NCBI GenBank assembly: GCA_017475785.1
Contig: JAFVEX010000050.1
Location: forward strand, 1 to 26,028
DNA length: 26,028 bases
Source: Eubacterium sp.
GTDB lineage: Bacteria > Bacillota_A > Clostridia > Lachnospirales > Lachnospiraceae
Reading direction: 5' to 3'
The position numbers were made by a program, and so were the translations under genes. The notes beneath the pieces are model-generated. The model was not told where the DNA came from. It was given only the letters and a program-made list of their open reading frames with translations, and did not search any database. How positions within the stretch are numbered: the first letter of the stretch is position 1; the number at the start of each line of letters is the position of its first letter. Below, piece by piece: positions 1-8,277 of the stretch.

Positions 1-332
1 AGGATGTGACGACCTCCGGCAAGTCCATTGAGGAGACCGTGCCGATTCTGCGCGCGCAGGCAGACGTTGATATCAGGGGTCTGATCGTCTCTTTGAACCG
101 CATGGAAAAAGGAACAGGAGAGAAGGGCGCGCTGTCCCAGATCAGAGAGAAATGGGGATTTGAGGCGAACGCGATCGTGACCATGACAGACGTGATCGAA
201 TACCTCTCCTCCGCGGAGGGCAAGAACACCGGGCTGCTGGACGCTGCGCGGATGGAAGAGCTGAAGGCGTATTACGAAACCTACGGCGCGGAAGAATATC
301 AGGAGGCCTATAAGCGGGTGTTCGGGGGCTGA
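1..332 (+). CDS. pyrE: Orotate phosphoribosyltransferase, C-terminal part (partial at window edge)
   Basis: This is the C-terminal half of PyrE, which joins orotate to PRPP to make OMP in pyrimidine synthesis. The visible protein opens with the PRPP-binding loop (DVTTSGKS), continues through a Rossmann-like segment (IRGLIVSLNRMEKG), and ends with the helical tail typical of the long bacterial PyrE form. The frame is open to the left edge, so the start lies outside the window; GTG at base 6 is internal, not the real start. About 110 residues are visible of a family usually near 210-230. The next gene, a small membrane protein, starts 57 bases downstream on the same strand. Assignment rests on the PRPP motif and the whole-tail resemblance. 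Confidence 0.9.
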   Translation, partial: DVTTSGKSIEETVPILRAQADVDIRGLIVSLNRMEKGTGEKGALSQIREKWGFEANAIVTMTDVIEYLSSAEGKNTGLLDAARMEELKAYYETYGAEEYQEAYKRVFGG

Positions 333-389
333 GGAGCGGATCAGAACAGATCAAGCTGCATCTGTAATCCCGAGGAGGAGCAGATAACA

Positions 390-701
390 ATGGCGAAAAA
401 CAGATATACATTTATCAAAAAGGTCGCGCCCGGAGCGAAGGTATCCATTATTTTTGCCAGCATTTCGCTCGGTATGTTTTTGATCGATATCATTCTCTCC
501 TACGCGTTCGGCGGGGCGGGCGGCCCGGTCATCGGCGCCCTGGGACTGTTTGCGCTGCTGACGGCACTTTACGGATTTGTCAAAGGACTGCGCGCGATTT
601 CAGACCGTGGCACAAACTACCTGATTACTGCGCTCGGCACAATTTACGCGGGCGTCATGAGCGTCGTGTGGATTGGAATGTTTTTTCTCGGCGTTTCTTG
701 A
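390..701 (+). CDS. Small three-helix membrane protein, DUF6142-like
   Basis: A 103-residue protein with a short basic N-terminus (MAKNRYTFIKK) and three predicted membrane segments at about residues 17-40, 45-67 and 76-101. A GGAGGAG ribosome site lies about 10 bases before the ATG. The layout, basic start then three hydrophobic stretches rich in Ser/Gly/Leu, resembles the DUF6142 family of small Lachnospiraceae membrane proteins. That match is from memory and is not certain. No catalytic residues are visible. It follows pyrE closely and precedes the HD-domain gene, but shared function is not implied. Confidence 0.7.
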   Translation: MAKNRYTFIKKVAPGAKVSIIFASISLGMFLIDIILSYAFGGAGGPVIGALGLFALLTALYGFVKGLRAISDRGTNYLITALGTIYAGVMSVVWIGMFFLGVS

Positions 702-761
702 AAAAAGGTTTATTACATAAAACGCTTCCTTAACAAAAGTGCAAGGGGAGAGGAGACAGAG

Positions 762-1355
762 ATGGATCAGGACAGACTGGACCGGCAGATGAATTTCATT
801 CTCGAGATTGATCAGGAAAAAAATATATTGCGCCAGACGCACCTCTCCCGCGGAGGACGCAGAGAAAACGACGCGGAACACGCGTGGCACATGGCGATCA
901 TGACCTGGCTTCTGGCAGAGTACTCCAATCAGGAGATCGACGTCGCAAAGACAATGCTGATGACGCTGGTACATGATCTCGTAGAGATAGACGCCGGAGA
1001 CACCTATGCGTATGACACCGCGGCCAAGGAGACAGAAGCCGCGCGCGAGCAGGCGGCGGCAGACAGGATTTTTGGGCTGCTTCCTGCCGACCAGGGCAGC
1101 AGACTCCGTGAAATATGGGAAGAATTCAACGCATATGAGACACCGGAAGCCCGGTTTGCGCATGTGATGGACAACCTCCAGCCAATGCTGCTGAACAATT
1201 CAAACGGCGGCGGAGACTGGAAAGAGCACGGTATCCGCCGCTCCCAGACAGAGCAGAGAAACGCGCTGACCCACACCGGGTCGGAGGAAATCTGGGCATA
1301 TATGAAGAAGATTTTAGACAAGAATGAGGCGGAAGGAAGTCTGCTGCACGGATAG
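762..1355 (+). CDS. HD-domain hydrolase, 5'-deoxynucleotidase YfbR-like
   Basis: A 197-residue HD-superfamily protein. The metal-binding signature is complete: His40 (in NDAEHAW), His71-Asp72 (in LVHDLVEID) and Asp137 (in AHVMDNLQPM). This matches the spacing of the YfbR/HD_3 group, whose studied members remove phosphate from deoxynucleoside 5'-monophosphates in the cytoplasm. The substrate here is inferred from the family only. The length agrees with the family. GGAGAGGAG just upstream supports the ATG at 762. A repeat cluster begins right after its stop codon. Confidence 0.85.
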   Translation: MDQDRLDRQMNFILEIDQEKNILRQTHLSRGGRRENDAEHAWHMAIMTWLLAEYSNQEIDVAKTMLMTLVHDLVEIDAGDTYAYDTAAKETEAAREQAAADRIFGLLPADQGSRLREIWEEFNAYETPEARFAHVMDNLQPMLLNNSNGGGDWKEHGIRRSQTEQRNALTHTGSEEIWAYMKKILDKNEAEGSLLHG

Positions 1356-1362
1356 GGAACTG

Positions 1363-1460
1363 CCAGAATGACAGGGATGACAGAGAAGTTGACAGATGAC
1401 AGGGATGACAGGGAACCGTCCCCTGTCACAATTCCGCAAGAACAATCGCCTGTCACCCAT
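1363..1460 (+). repeat. REP-like intergenic repeat cluster with hairpin
   Basis: The gap between the HD gene and the aminopeptidase is packed with variants of TGACAGGGATGACAG. Two identical 16-base copies lie at 1368-1383 and 1396-1411. The second runs into a perfect 8-bp inverted repeat, TGACAGGG at 1406-1413 and CCCTGTCA at 1421-1428, with a 7-base loop. Another CCTGTCA copy sits near 1449-1457. The GGGAACCGTCCCCTGTCA core resembles the GGGGACGGTTCC-type repeats scattered in many Clostridia genomes and sometimes linked to REP-associated Y1 transposases. That family link is from memory. No transposase is in the window. Confidence 0.6.
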
Positions 1461-1477
1461 GGGAAAAGGAGAAGCAT

Positions 1478-3655
1478 TTGAATCAATTGTCCGAGATAGA
1501 ACAGGAACGATATGAATTAGCTCTGGAGCGGCTGAAGGAGATCGCGGAAGACGGGCGGAAAAATGGCGCGGAAGACCACGCCGATGCCGACCCGGCAGCG
1601 GCTTTTTTTGCCCATGAGGCCGCGTTTCTGGTCCGGATGGAAGCGCTTCGCGCGGAGCTCGCAGAATCCCTGCGGACAGAGGCCTTTCCTGCGGAGGCCG
1701 CAGAGTCAGTGCGGACAGAGAATTTTCCCGCAGAGCCCGCGGATTCCAGCCGGCCGGAGGTTTCTCTCGCGGAGCTGCAGGTGCTGAACCGCAGTCTGTA
1801 CGAGGAGGTTCTGCCGGAGCGGTATGCCACTTGCTACGGAAACCCTTCTTATGCAAAAAAGTTGTTTGGTGAGAACGGTCAGGTGATCGGGTTTGTTTAT
1901 ATGGAGCTTCGCGGAGCAGTGGTTTACGCGTATGAAAACCGCCGCTGGGACATGCTGATCCTGATGGAACTGCTGCTTTCTGTATACAGCAGTTTCGCGT
2001 CGGCGCGCGAGGAGGGACAGCAGCCGGATCCGGCTGCCCTGCGGCAGGAGATCTACTGGTATGCGTTTGATTACTGCCAGGATTTTATGCAGAACCGCGT
2101 GCGCGAGACGCTGGATCCGGCGCAGTCCTTTGCGGCGGATATCATCCTGCGCGGTGATCTCACGGATCCTGCGTATCTCTACAGGTTTGGCGAGTATATT
2201 ACAGAAAACGAGCTGCGCACAGCCAGGTTTCTGGCTGATCTTTCTGAAGAACAGATCGACGCGATTGCCCGGACGTGGACTGAGGGATATCGGATCGGAT
2301 TCGAGGTGGCAAAGAAGGATCTCTCTATCAAAAAAACCGTAAACATCCGCTGGCGCCTCGGGTTTGAGCGGGTTGTGCGCGCGGCAGCCGGGCAGTTTGC
2401 CAGAATGGGTCTGCAGAGCGTCTTTTATCGAAGCGCGTCGCACATTGTCAACAAACATGCCCATGTGCGGGTCGGATGGTACGGCGCGGTGCCCAATCCG
2501 CAGTTTGAATACGACCACCGAAATGACAGCAGTCTTTATCTGGATGACCGGTTTGTGAGCCATCGTCTGCAGGCGCTGCAGCAGGCATATGAAGGAGAAA
2601 AGGAACTGGCGGCTGTTCACGGCGGCCCTGCGGTAATGGATGTATTTGGAGAAATTCCATTTACGCCGGAAAACAACGCGGACGCGCCGGTGCTGTCAGA
2701 GAAACAGCAGAAGCTGGTGGCGCGCTATCAGACAGAAGCCGGACAGATTACGAACCGGTATATTAAAGGAGAGGAACGCAGCTTTACCATCATTGCGTAT
2801 CCTGTGCCGGACATCGGTGATCGGTTTGAGGAAATTTTCCGGGAGACGATCCGGATCAATACACTGGATTATCAGATGTACCAGCAGATTCAGCAGAAGC
2901 TGATTGACGCGCTCGATACAGGGGTGTCCGTTCACATCACAGGAAGAAACGGGAATGAGACGGATCTGACGGTTGCGCTGCATACGCTGGAGGATCCCGA
3001 AAAGCAGACCAATTTTGAAAATTGTGTAGCGGATGTCAACATTCCGGTGGGGGAGGTCTTTACTTCCCCGCGGCTGAAAGGGACGAGCGGACTCCTGCAT
3101 GTCCGCCGGGTATATCTGGAAGGGTTTCTGTACCGCGACCTGAAAATCCGCCTGACAGATGGAATGGTTACGGACTACAGCTGCGCAAATTACGAAAACG
3201 AGGCGGAAAACAGGCAGCTGATCGAGGAGAACATCCTGTTTCATCACAAAACGGTTCCGATCGGGGAGTTCGCGATCGGCACAAACACGACCGCATATCA
3301 GATTGCGCAGACATATGGGATCGCGGATAAGCTGCCGATCCTGATTGCGGAGAAGATGGGCCCGCATTTCGCGATGGGGGATACCTGTTACAGCTTTCAG
3401 GAAGACATGCCCGTGTTCAATCCGGACGGGAAGGAGATCATTGCCCGGGACAACGAGTGCTCGCTTCTTCGGAAAACAGAGCCTGAAAAGGCATACTTTG
3501 GCTGCCATACAGATATCACAATCCCATACGATGAGCTGGGCAGGATTGACGTCCAGAGAGAGGACGGAAGCCGGACGGCCCTGCTGGCGAGCGGGAGATT
3601 CGTCCTGCCGGGAACCGAGGCACTCAATGAGCCGCTCGATGAACTGGTATCATGA
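1478..3655 (+). CDS. M29-family metallo-aminopeptidase with long N-terminal extension
   Basis: A 725-residue protein whose C-terminal 330 or so residues carry the M29 (AmpS/PepS type) aminopeptidase core, which removes N-terminal residues from peptides using two metal ions. Visible signature residues are Glu526 (PVGEVFTSPR), Glu597 (GEFAIGTNT), His630 (EKMGPHFAMGDTCY), Tyr638, His677 and Asp679 (CHTDITIPY). These correspond to the family's metal ligands and active-site positions. M29 enzymes are usually near 400 residues, so roughly 300 N-terminal residues are extra; they are Glu/Ala-rich and include a 13-residue repeat. The TTG start has AAAGGAGAAG about 6 bases upstream. Forms with a similar extension seem common in Lachnospiraceae (from memory). 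The stop codon lies inside a 13-bp tandem repeat. Confidence 0.85.
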   Translation: MNQLSEIEQERYELALERLKEIAEDGRKNGAEDHADADPAAAFFAHEAAFLVRMEALRAELAESLRTEAFPAEAAESVRTENFPAEPADSSRPEVSLAELQVLNRSLYEEVLPERYATCYGNPSYAKKLFGENGQVIGFVYMELRGAVVYAYENRRWDMLILMELLLSVYSSFASAREEGQQPDPAALRQEIYWYAFDYCQDFMQNRVRETLDPAQSFAADIILRGDLTDPAYLYRFGEYITENELRTARFLADLSEEQIDAIARTWTEGYRIGFEVAKKDLSIKKTVNIRWRLGFERVVRAAAGQFARMGLQSVFYRSASHIVNKHAHVRVGWYGAVPNPQFEYDHRNDSSLYLDDRFVSHRLQALQQAYEGEKELAAVHGGPAVMDVFGEIPFTPENNADAPVLSEKQQKLVARYQTEAGQITNRYIKGEERSFTIIAYPVPDIGDRFEEIFRETIRINTLDYQMYQQIQQKLIDALDTGVSVHITGRNGNETDLTVALHTLEDPEKQTNFENCVADVNIPVGEVFTSPRLKGTSGLLHVRRVYLEGFLYRDLKIRLTDGMVTDYSCANYENEAENRQLIEENILFHHKTVPIGEFAIGTNTTAYQIAQTYGIADKLPILIAEKMGPHFAMGDTCYSFQEDMPVFNPDGKEIIARDNECSLLRKTEPEKAYFGCHTDITIPYDELGRIDVQREDGSRTALLASGRFVLPGTEALNEPLDELVS
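1664..1780 (+). repeat. 39-bp in-frame tandem repeat, three units, in the aminopeptidase extension
   Basis: Three consecutive 39-base units at 1664-1702, 1703-1741 and 1742-1780 encode related 13-residue peptides: ESLRTEAFPAEAA, ESVRTENFPAEPA and the more diverged DSSRPEVSLAELQ. Units one and two are close; unit three is the oldest or most changed. The repeat lies in the N-terminal extension, outside the catalytic domain. Confidence 0.75.
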
Positions 3656-3679
3656 ACTGGTATCATAAACTGGTATCAT
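3641..3679 (+). repeat. 13-bp tandem triplication spanning the aminopeptidase stop codon
   Basis: Three head-to-tail copies of GAACTGGTATCAT at 3641-3653, 3654-3666 and 3667-3679; the third begins with A instead of G. The TGA stop of the upstream gene (3653-3655) is formed across the junction of copies one and two. Because 13 is not a multiple of three, later copies are out of frame and untranslated. Confidence 0.85.
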
Positions 3680-3706
3680 GAAATCAGAATACGCCGGAAC
3701 AGGCAC

Positions 3707-3735
3707 TTGTGTGATTCAGCCGTGTTTGTTAAAAT
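3707..3735 (+). promoter_or_regulatory. Candidate sigma-A promoter for the purine operon
   Basis: TTGTGT (3707-3712) and TAAAAT (3730-3735) are separated by 17 bases. This would give a leader of about 130 bases before purE. The -10 box is good and the -35 box is weak. The leader contains a short CTGCGCGCAG palindrome, but I saw no purine riboswitch core. Confidence 0.35.
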
Positions 3736-3870
3736 GTTATCCGGATACAGAGAAAAACTGCTGCGCGCAGACATTACCTGACAGACAGCAGAAACGGATG
3801 GTATCTGTGAGAAAGCGATTTAGATTTGACTCATTATAAAGCACGACATCTAAGACAGGAGGAATACAAG

Positions 3871-4371
3871 ATGGCAAAAGTAGGAATCGTTATGGGCAGT
3901 GACTCTGATATGCCTGTCATGGCAAAAGCTGCCGATATGCTTGAGAAATTCGGAATTGACTATGAGATGACAATCATCTCGGCGCACCGCGAGCCGGACG
4001 TCTTCTTCGAGTACGCGAAGACAGCCGAGGACAAAGGATTTAAGGTGATCATCGCAGGCGCCGGCATGGCGGCGCATCTGCCGGGTATGTGCGCGGCGAT
4101 TTTCCCGATGCCGGTTATCGGAATCCCGATGCACACCACCTCTCTTGGCGGACGGGATTCGCTGTATTCTATCGTCCAGATGCCGAGCGGGATCCCGGTC
4201 GCGACCGTCGCGATCAACGGCGGCGCGAACGCGGCCATTCTTGCGGCAAAAATTCTCGCGACATCTGACCCGGAGATCCTGCAGAAAGTGAAAGATTACG
4301 CGGCAGAGCTCAAAGGACAGGTCGAGGCGAAGGACGCGCGTCTGCAGGAAGTCGGCTACAAGAATTATTAA
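3871..4371 (+). CDS. purE: N5-carboxyaminoimidazole ribonucleotide mutase (PurE)
   Basis: A 166-residue PurE, which in class I enzymes moves the carboxyl group of N5-CAIR to make CAIR in purine synthesis. The class I signature is clear: GSDSDMPVM near the N-terminus, ISAHREP, GAGMAAHLPGM, and DSLYSIVQMPSGIPVATVAI. A longer in-frame reading from 3826 exists, but the ATG at 3871 has AGGAGG at 3857-3862 and begins MAKVGIVMGSDSD, the normal family start. It is the first gene of purE-purM-purN-purD. PurK, the usual partner that makes N5-CAIR, is not in the window and may lie elsewhere. Confidence 0.95.
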   Translation: MAKVGIVMGSDSDMPVMAKAADMLEKFGIDYEMTIISAHREPDVFFEYAKTAEDKGFKVIIAGAGMAAHLPGMCAAIFPMPVIGIPMHTTSLGGRDSLYSIVQMPSGIPVATVAINGGANAAILAAKILATSDPEILQKVKDYAAELKGQVEAKDARLQEVGYKNY

Positions 4372-4437
4372 AGAAGCGCAGGTGTACCAGTTTCTGATAA
4401 AGCTGTTTAGAAAACATAAGCAGAGCAGGAGGTTTCT

Positions 4438-5463
4438 ATGGATTACAAAAGTGCCGGTGTTGATATTGAGGCCGGATACAGATCGGTTGAATTGATGAAA
4501 GAATATGTGGCGCGGACGGCACGTCCGGAGCTGCTCGGCGGACTCGGCGGTTTTTCCGGTGCTTTTTCCATTGAGCGCTTTAAAGAAATGGAAAAGCCCA
4601 CCCTTGTGTCGGGAACAGACGGGGTCGGCACCAAGCTGAAGATCGCCTTTCTGCTGGATAAGCATGACACAGTCGGAATCGACTGTGTGGCTATGTGCGT
4701 GAATGATATCGCTTGTGCCGGCGGCGAGCCGCTTTTCTTCCTGGATTACATTGCCTGCGGCAAAAATATTCCGGAAAAGATCGCGGATATCGTCAAGGGC
4801 GTTGCGGAGGGCTGTGTGCAGTCCGGTGCTGCCCTGATCGGCGGTGAGACGGCAGAAATGCCGGGATTCTATGATATCGATGAGTATGATCTTGCCGGAT
4901 TTGCGGTCGGCATCGTAGATGAGAAGGACATGATTACCGGCCAGTCGCTCGCGGACGGCGACACGCTGATCGGCATAGCTTCCGCCGGCGTCCACAGCAA
5001 CGGTTTTTCCCTTGTGCGCAAGGTCTTCGAGATGACGCCGGAAGCGCTGGACAAGTACTATGATGAGCTGGACGCAAAGCTTGGCGAAGTGCTGCTCCGC
5101 CCGACGAAAATCTACGTGAAGGCGCTCCGGAGCGTCCGCGAGGCAGGAATTCAGATCAAAGCCTGCAGCCATATTACAGGCGGCGGTTTTTATGAAAATG
5201 TGCCCCGCATGCTTCCCGAGGGCATGCACGCGTTTATTCAGAAAGACAGTTACCCGATCCCGCCGATTTTCCGGCTGCTGGCAAAGACCGGTGAAATCGA
5301 GGAGAAGGTGATGTACAACACCTTCAATATGGGAATCGGCATGGTTCTCGCCGTAAGGCCGGAGGATGCAGAGGCGGCGATGAAGGCAATCAGACGCGCC
5401 GGCGAGTATCCGTATGAAATCGGTGCCATTGAGCGCGGCGAAAAAGGAGTTACGTTATGCTGA
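4438..5463 (+). CDS. purM: Phosphoribosylformylglycinamidine cyclo-ligase (AIR synthetase, PurM)
   Basis: A 341-residue PurM, which closes the imidazole ring by converting FGAM plus ATP to AIR. It shows the family motifs [32 protein letters not shown], and [11 protein letters not shown], followed by the C-terminal [15 protein letters not shown] block. Length matches the family. AGGAGG sits just before the ATG. The last seven bases overlap the start of purN, so the two are probably translationally coupled. Confidence 0.95.
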   Translation: MDYKSAGVDIEAGYRSVELMKEYVARTARPELLGGLGGFSGAFSIERFKEMEKPTLVSGTDGVGTKLKIAFLLDKHDTVGIDCVAMCVNDIACAGGEPLFFLDYIACGKNIPEKIADIVKGVAEGCVQSGAALIGGETAEMPGFYDIDEYDLAGFAVGIVDEKDMITGQSLADGDTLIGIASAGVHSNGFSLVRKVFEMTPEALDKYYDELDAKLGEVLLRPTKIYVKALRSVREAGIQIKACSHITGGGFYENVPRMLPEGMHAFIQKDSYPIPPIFRLLAKTGEIEEKVMYNTFNMGIGMVLAVRPEDAEAAMKAIRRAGEYPYEIGAIERGEKGVTLC

Positions 5464-6080
5464 AGCTGGCGGTGCTCGTGTCCGGAGGCGGCACAAACCT
5501 GCAGGCTATTATCGATGCCATCGAGGCAGGGAACATCCGCGGAGCGGAAATCCGGGTTGTGATCAGCAACAACCCCGGCGTATACGCGCTGGAGAGGGCC
5601 AGAAAGCACGGTATTGAGGCCAAGGTCATTTCTCCAAAGACGTTTGAGAGCCGGGAGGCATTCAACGACGCGCTCCTGGCGGCGGTACAGTCCTATGATG
5701 TCGATCTGATCGTGCTGGCAGGATGCCTCGTCATCATCCCGGAGCAGATGGTGGACGCGTACCCGAACCGGATTATCAACATCCACCCGGCACTGATTCC
5801 GTCCTTCTGCGGAACCGGCTATTACGGTCTGAAGGTGCACGAGGCGGCGCTGGAGAGGGGCGTCCGGGTGACCGGAGCGACGGTGCACTTTGTCGATAAG
5901 GGAACAGATTCCGGACCGATCATCCTCCAGAAGGCGGTTGCCGTGCAGGAGGGAGACACGCCGGAAATTCTGCAGCGCCGTGTCATGGAAGAGGCAGAGT
6001 GGATCATCATGCCGAAGGCGATTTCGCTGATCGCGGAAGGGCGCGTCAGCGTAGAAAACGGCAGAGTCAGAATCCATTAA
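5457..6080 (+). CDS. purN: Phosphoribosylglycinamide formyltransferase (PurN)
   Basis: A 207-residue PurN, which transfers a formyl group from 10-formyltetrahydrofolate to GAR. The catalytic triad of the family is present: Asn108 and His110 in [10 protein letters not shown], and Asp151 in [10 protein letters not shown]. The N-terminal phosphate-binding loop reads [13 protein letters not shown]. The ATG overlaps the purM stop by seven bases, and AAAAAGGAG inside purM provides the ribosome site. It is followed after 55 bases by purD. Confidence 0.95.
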   Translation: MLKLAVLVSGGGTNLQAIIDAIEAGNIRGAEIRVVISNNPGVYALERARKHGIEAKVISPKTFESREAFNDALLAAVQSYDVDLIVLAGCLVIIPEQMVDAYPNRIINIHPALIPSFCGTGYYGLKVHEAALERGVRVTGATVHFVDKGTDSGPIILQKAVAVQEGDTPEILQRRVMEEAEWIIMPKAISLIAEGRVSVENGRVRIH

Positions 6081-6135
6081 TCCTTCTTTTGTTCCTGAAA
6101 GAACGTTTTTGAATAGAAGCAGAAAGGACTCAGAG

Positions 6136-7410
6136 ATGAAAATATTGATCGTGGGCAGCGGCGGCAGAGAACATGCGATTGCGTGGAAGGTCGCGCAGAG
6201 CCCGAAGGCAGATAAAATCTACTGCGCGCCAGGAAACGCAGGGATCTCAGAATACGCGGAGTGCGTGCCGATCAAGGCGATGGAGTTTGACAGGCTCGCC
6301 GCGTTCGCGCAGGAAAACCAGATTGACCTGACGATCGTAGGAATGGACGACCCGCTTGTCGGCGGTATTGTCGATGTGTTCGAGGAGAGAGGACTGCGCG
6401 TCTTCGGACCGCGCAAAAACGCGGCAATCCTGGAGGGCTCCAAGGCGTTTTCCAAGGATCTGATGAAAAAATACGGCATTCCGACCGCGGCATATGAGAC
6501 ATTTGATGACCCGCAGGCGGCGCTCGATTATCTGGAGACAGCAAAATTCCCGATCGTGCTGAAGGCGGACGGCCTTGCCCTGGGAAAAGGCGTGCTGATC
6601 TGTGAGACAAAGGAGCAGGCGGTCGACGGCGTCCGCCAGATCATGCAGGACCGCAAGTTCGGAACGGCCGGAGACAAGATGGTAATCGAAGAGTTTATGA
6701 CCGGCCGGGAGGTGTCGGTGCTCTCGTTCGTAGACGGAAAAATCGTCAAGACAATGGCCTCCGCGCAGGATCACAAGCGCGCGAAAGACGGAGACCAGGG
6801 GCTGAACACCGGCGGAATGGGCAATTTCTCCCCGACACCGTTTTACACGGAAGAAATTGACGCGTTTTGCCAGAAGAATATCTTCCAGCCGACGGTCGAT
6901 GCCATGGCCGCGGAGGGAAGGCCGTTTGTCGGCGTGATTTTCTTCGGCCTGATGCTCACAGAAGACGGCCCGAAGGTGCTGGAGTACAACGCGCGTTTCG
7001 GAGACCCGGAAGCGCAGGTTGTTCTGCCGCGCATGAAAAACGATATGCTTGAAGTCGTAGAAGCCTGCATCGACGGCACGCTCGACCAGATTGATCTCCA
7101 GTTCACAGAAGACCCATGTGTCTGTGTCGTACTGGCGTCTGACGGGTATCCCGTATCGTATGAAAAGGGATTTCCGATCCGCGGCCTTGAGAACTTCAAA
7201 GACAAAGAAGGCTATTACGCATTTCACGCGGGATCCGCGTTCAACGACGCCGGCGAGATTGTCACGAACGGCGGCCGCGTCCTGGGCGTGACCGCTCTCG
7301 GAAAGGACCTGAAGGAAGCCCGCGCGAACGCCTACAGGGCAGTCGACTGGGTCGACTTTGACAACAAATATTACCGCCACGACATCGGAAAAGCGATCGA
7401 CGAGGCGTAA
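6136..7410 (+). CDS. purD: Phosphoribosylamine-glycine ligase (GAR synthetase, PurD)
   Basis: A 424-residue ATP-grasp enzyme that joins phosphoribosylamine and glycine to make GAR. It begins MKILIVGSGGREHAIAW, the classic PurD N-terminus. ATP-grasp elements follow: KADGLALGKGV, EEFMTGREVSVLSFVDG, the QGLNTGGMGNFSP block, and the metal-binding ARFGDPEAQVVLPR. A reading from 6109 is open, but the ATG at 6136 with AGAAAGGAC just upstream fits the family start. It is the last gene of the operon; a strong terminator follows at about 7495. Confidence 0.95.
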   Translation: MKILIVGSGGREHAIAWKVAQSPKADKIYCAPGNAGISEYAECVPIKAMEFDRLAAFAQENQIDLTIVGMDDPLVGGIVDVFEERGLRVFGPRKNAAILEGSKAFSKDLMKKYGIPTAAYETFDDPQAALDYLETAKFPIVLKADGLALGKGVLICETKEQAVDGVRQIMQDRKFGTAGDKMVIEEFMTGREVSVLSFVDGKIVKTMASAQDHKRAKDGDQGLNTGGMGNFSPTPFYTEEIDAFCQKNIFQPTVDAMAAEGRPFVGVIFFGLMLTEDGPKVLEYNARFGDPEAQVVLPRMKNDMLEVVEACIDGTLDQIDLQFTEDPCVCVVLASDGYPVSYEKGFPIRGLENFKDKEGYYAFHAGSAFNDAGEIVTNGGRVLGVTALGKDLKEARANAYRAVDWVDFDNKYYRHDIGKAIDEA

Positions 7411-7494
7411 AACCCCTGTTCCCGCGTTGAACACCGGAATCGATTGAAATTCATCTTCTTTTAAGAATCAGGAATCTTTGCGCATGATAAATCA

Positions 7495-7528
7495 ACGGAA
7501 GGCCGATTGCGACCTTCCGTATCTTTTT
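7495..7528 (+). terminator. Rho-independent terminator of the purine operon
   Basis: A perfect 8-bp stem, ACGGAAGG (7495-7502) with CCTTCCGT (7513-7520), has a 10-base loop and is followed by ATCTTTTT. It lies 85 bases after purD and before the next gene's ribosome site. Confidence 0.8.
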
Positions 7529-7623
7529 CCTCCAGGTCATGAAACCTCAACTGCTGGTTGAATGACATCTTCCCTCGCGTGTGTTAATGTAAGAAAATCA
7601 AGGAAACACTGGAGGGAGCGCCG

Positions 7624-8277
7624 ATGAAGATGCTGGTGACGCAGGCACTGGACGAGAGAGATCTCCTGGTGAAGAAAATACGGGACAAAATCACAAAGGC
7701 AAGTTTTATTGATGTAAAAAAGCGGAACGAAGTAACTGTTCTGAACAGCCGGGTGGAACTGGATCAGTTTGAAAAACAGGCGCTGGCTTCTTTTCAGCAG
7801 ATCGGTGATCTCATCGACAACTATACCAGGATTGACGCCGCTATCATCGCCTCGAATGCCAACACATGGATCGAGACCTCTTATGGCAGGTTCACTGTCG
7901 CCGCGGCTATCGCGCTGCGAAGCAGGCTGGATGAAAAAGGCAGTTACGCGGACGAGGGGACATTTGAGGAAAACCTCTGCTGCAAGATGCTAAGGGAGTA
8001 CGAAGCATGTGTCCAGGAGGCTGAGCGGAGGAACAGGCAGCTGGAAGACGCGGCAGAGCGCATGCGTCTTGGAATTCTTGGAAAAGAAAATCGCACAAAA
8101 GACAGAAAATCGATGGATCTCGTAGATGCCTATGTTTACGAGAACACATCGGAACTGATCGATCCCCTCGGCATCCGAAAGAAAGCTGAGGATATCGAGG
8201 AGCGAAACAGGAAGCTGCTGTCAGAACTGAAAACACAGATCAAAGTATCCAACGCGACAACGATGATTGAGGTTTGA
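7624..8277 (+). CDS. Unrecognised helical protein, possibly DIP1984/DUF6847-like
   Basis: A 217-residue charged protein with no membrane segment or signal peptide. Residues about 1-70 and 130-210 are rich in Lys, Glu and Arg with heptad-like spacing, suggesting coiled coils. The middle has a more ordered stretch (SNANTWIETSYGRFTVAAAIALRSRL). The pattern of a helical start, an 'asparagine-threonine, then TVAEAIALRSRL' middle and a T-M-I-E-V tail recalls DIP1984-family proteins of unknown function. This is a weak resemblance from memory. GGAGGG at 7611-7616 supports the ATG. It stands alone between the purine terminator and an HTH gene. Confidence 0.7.
   Translation: MKMLVTQALDERDLLVKKIRDKITKASFIDVKKRNEVTVLNSRVELDQFEKQALASFQQIGDLIDNYTRIDAAIIASNANTWIETSYGRFTVAAAIALRSRLDEKGSYADEGTFEENLCCKMLREYEACVQEAERRNRQLEDAAERMRLGILGKENRTKDRKSMDLVDAYVYENTSELIDPLGIRKKAEDIEERNRKLLSELKTQIKVSNATTMIEV

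Noticed and set aside
1706..2620. Minus-strand open frame opposite the aminopeptidase
   Set aside because: Shadow frame; peptide is Arg/His/Leu-rich with no recognisable domain.
3742..3870. Possible purine riboswitch in the purE leader
   Set aside because: I could not find the conserved core (the paired TATA flanks and GGTCTC-type loops); the leader shows only a short palindrome.
3850..5229. Long minus-strand open frame of 459 codons opposite purE and purM
   Set aside because: It is the antisense shadow of two certain genes; its peptide has no family resemblance and its codon use is unnatural.
6247..7434. Long minus-strand open frame opposite purD
   Set aside because: Shadow of purD caused by biased codon use in the GC-rich gene; no motif and no ribosome site.
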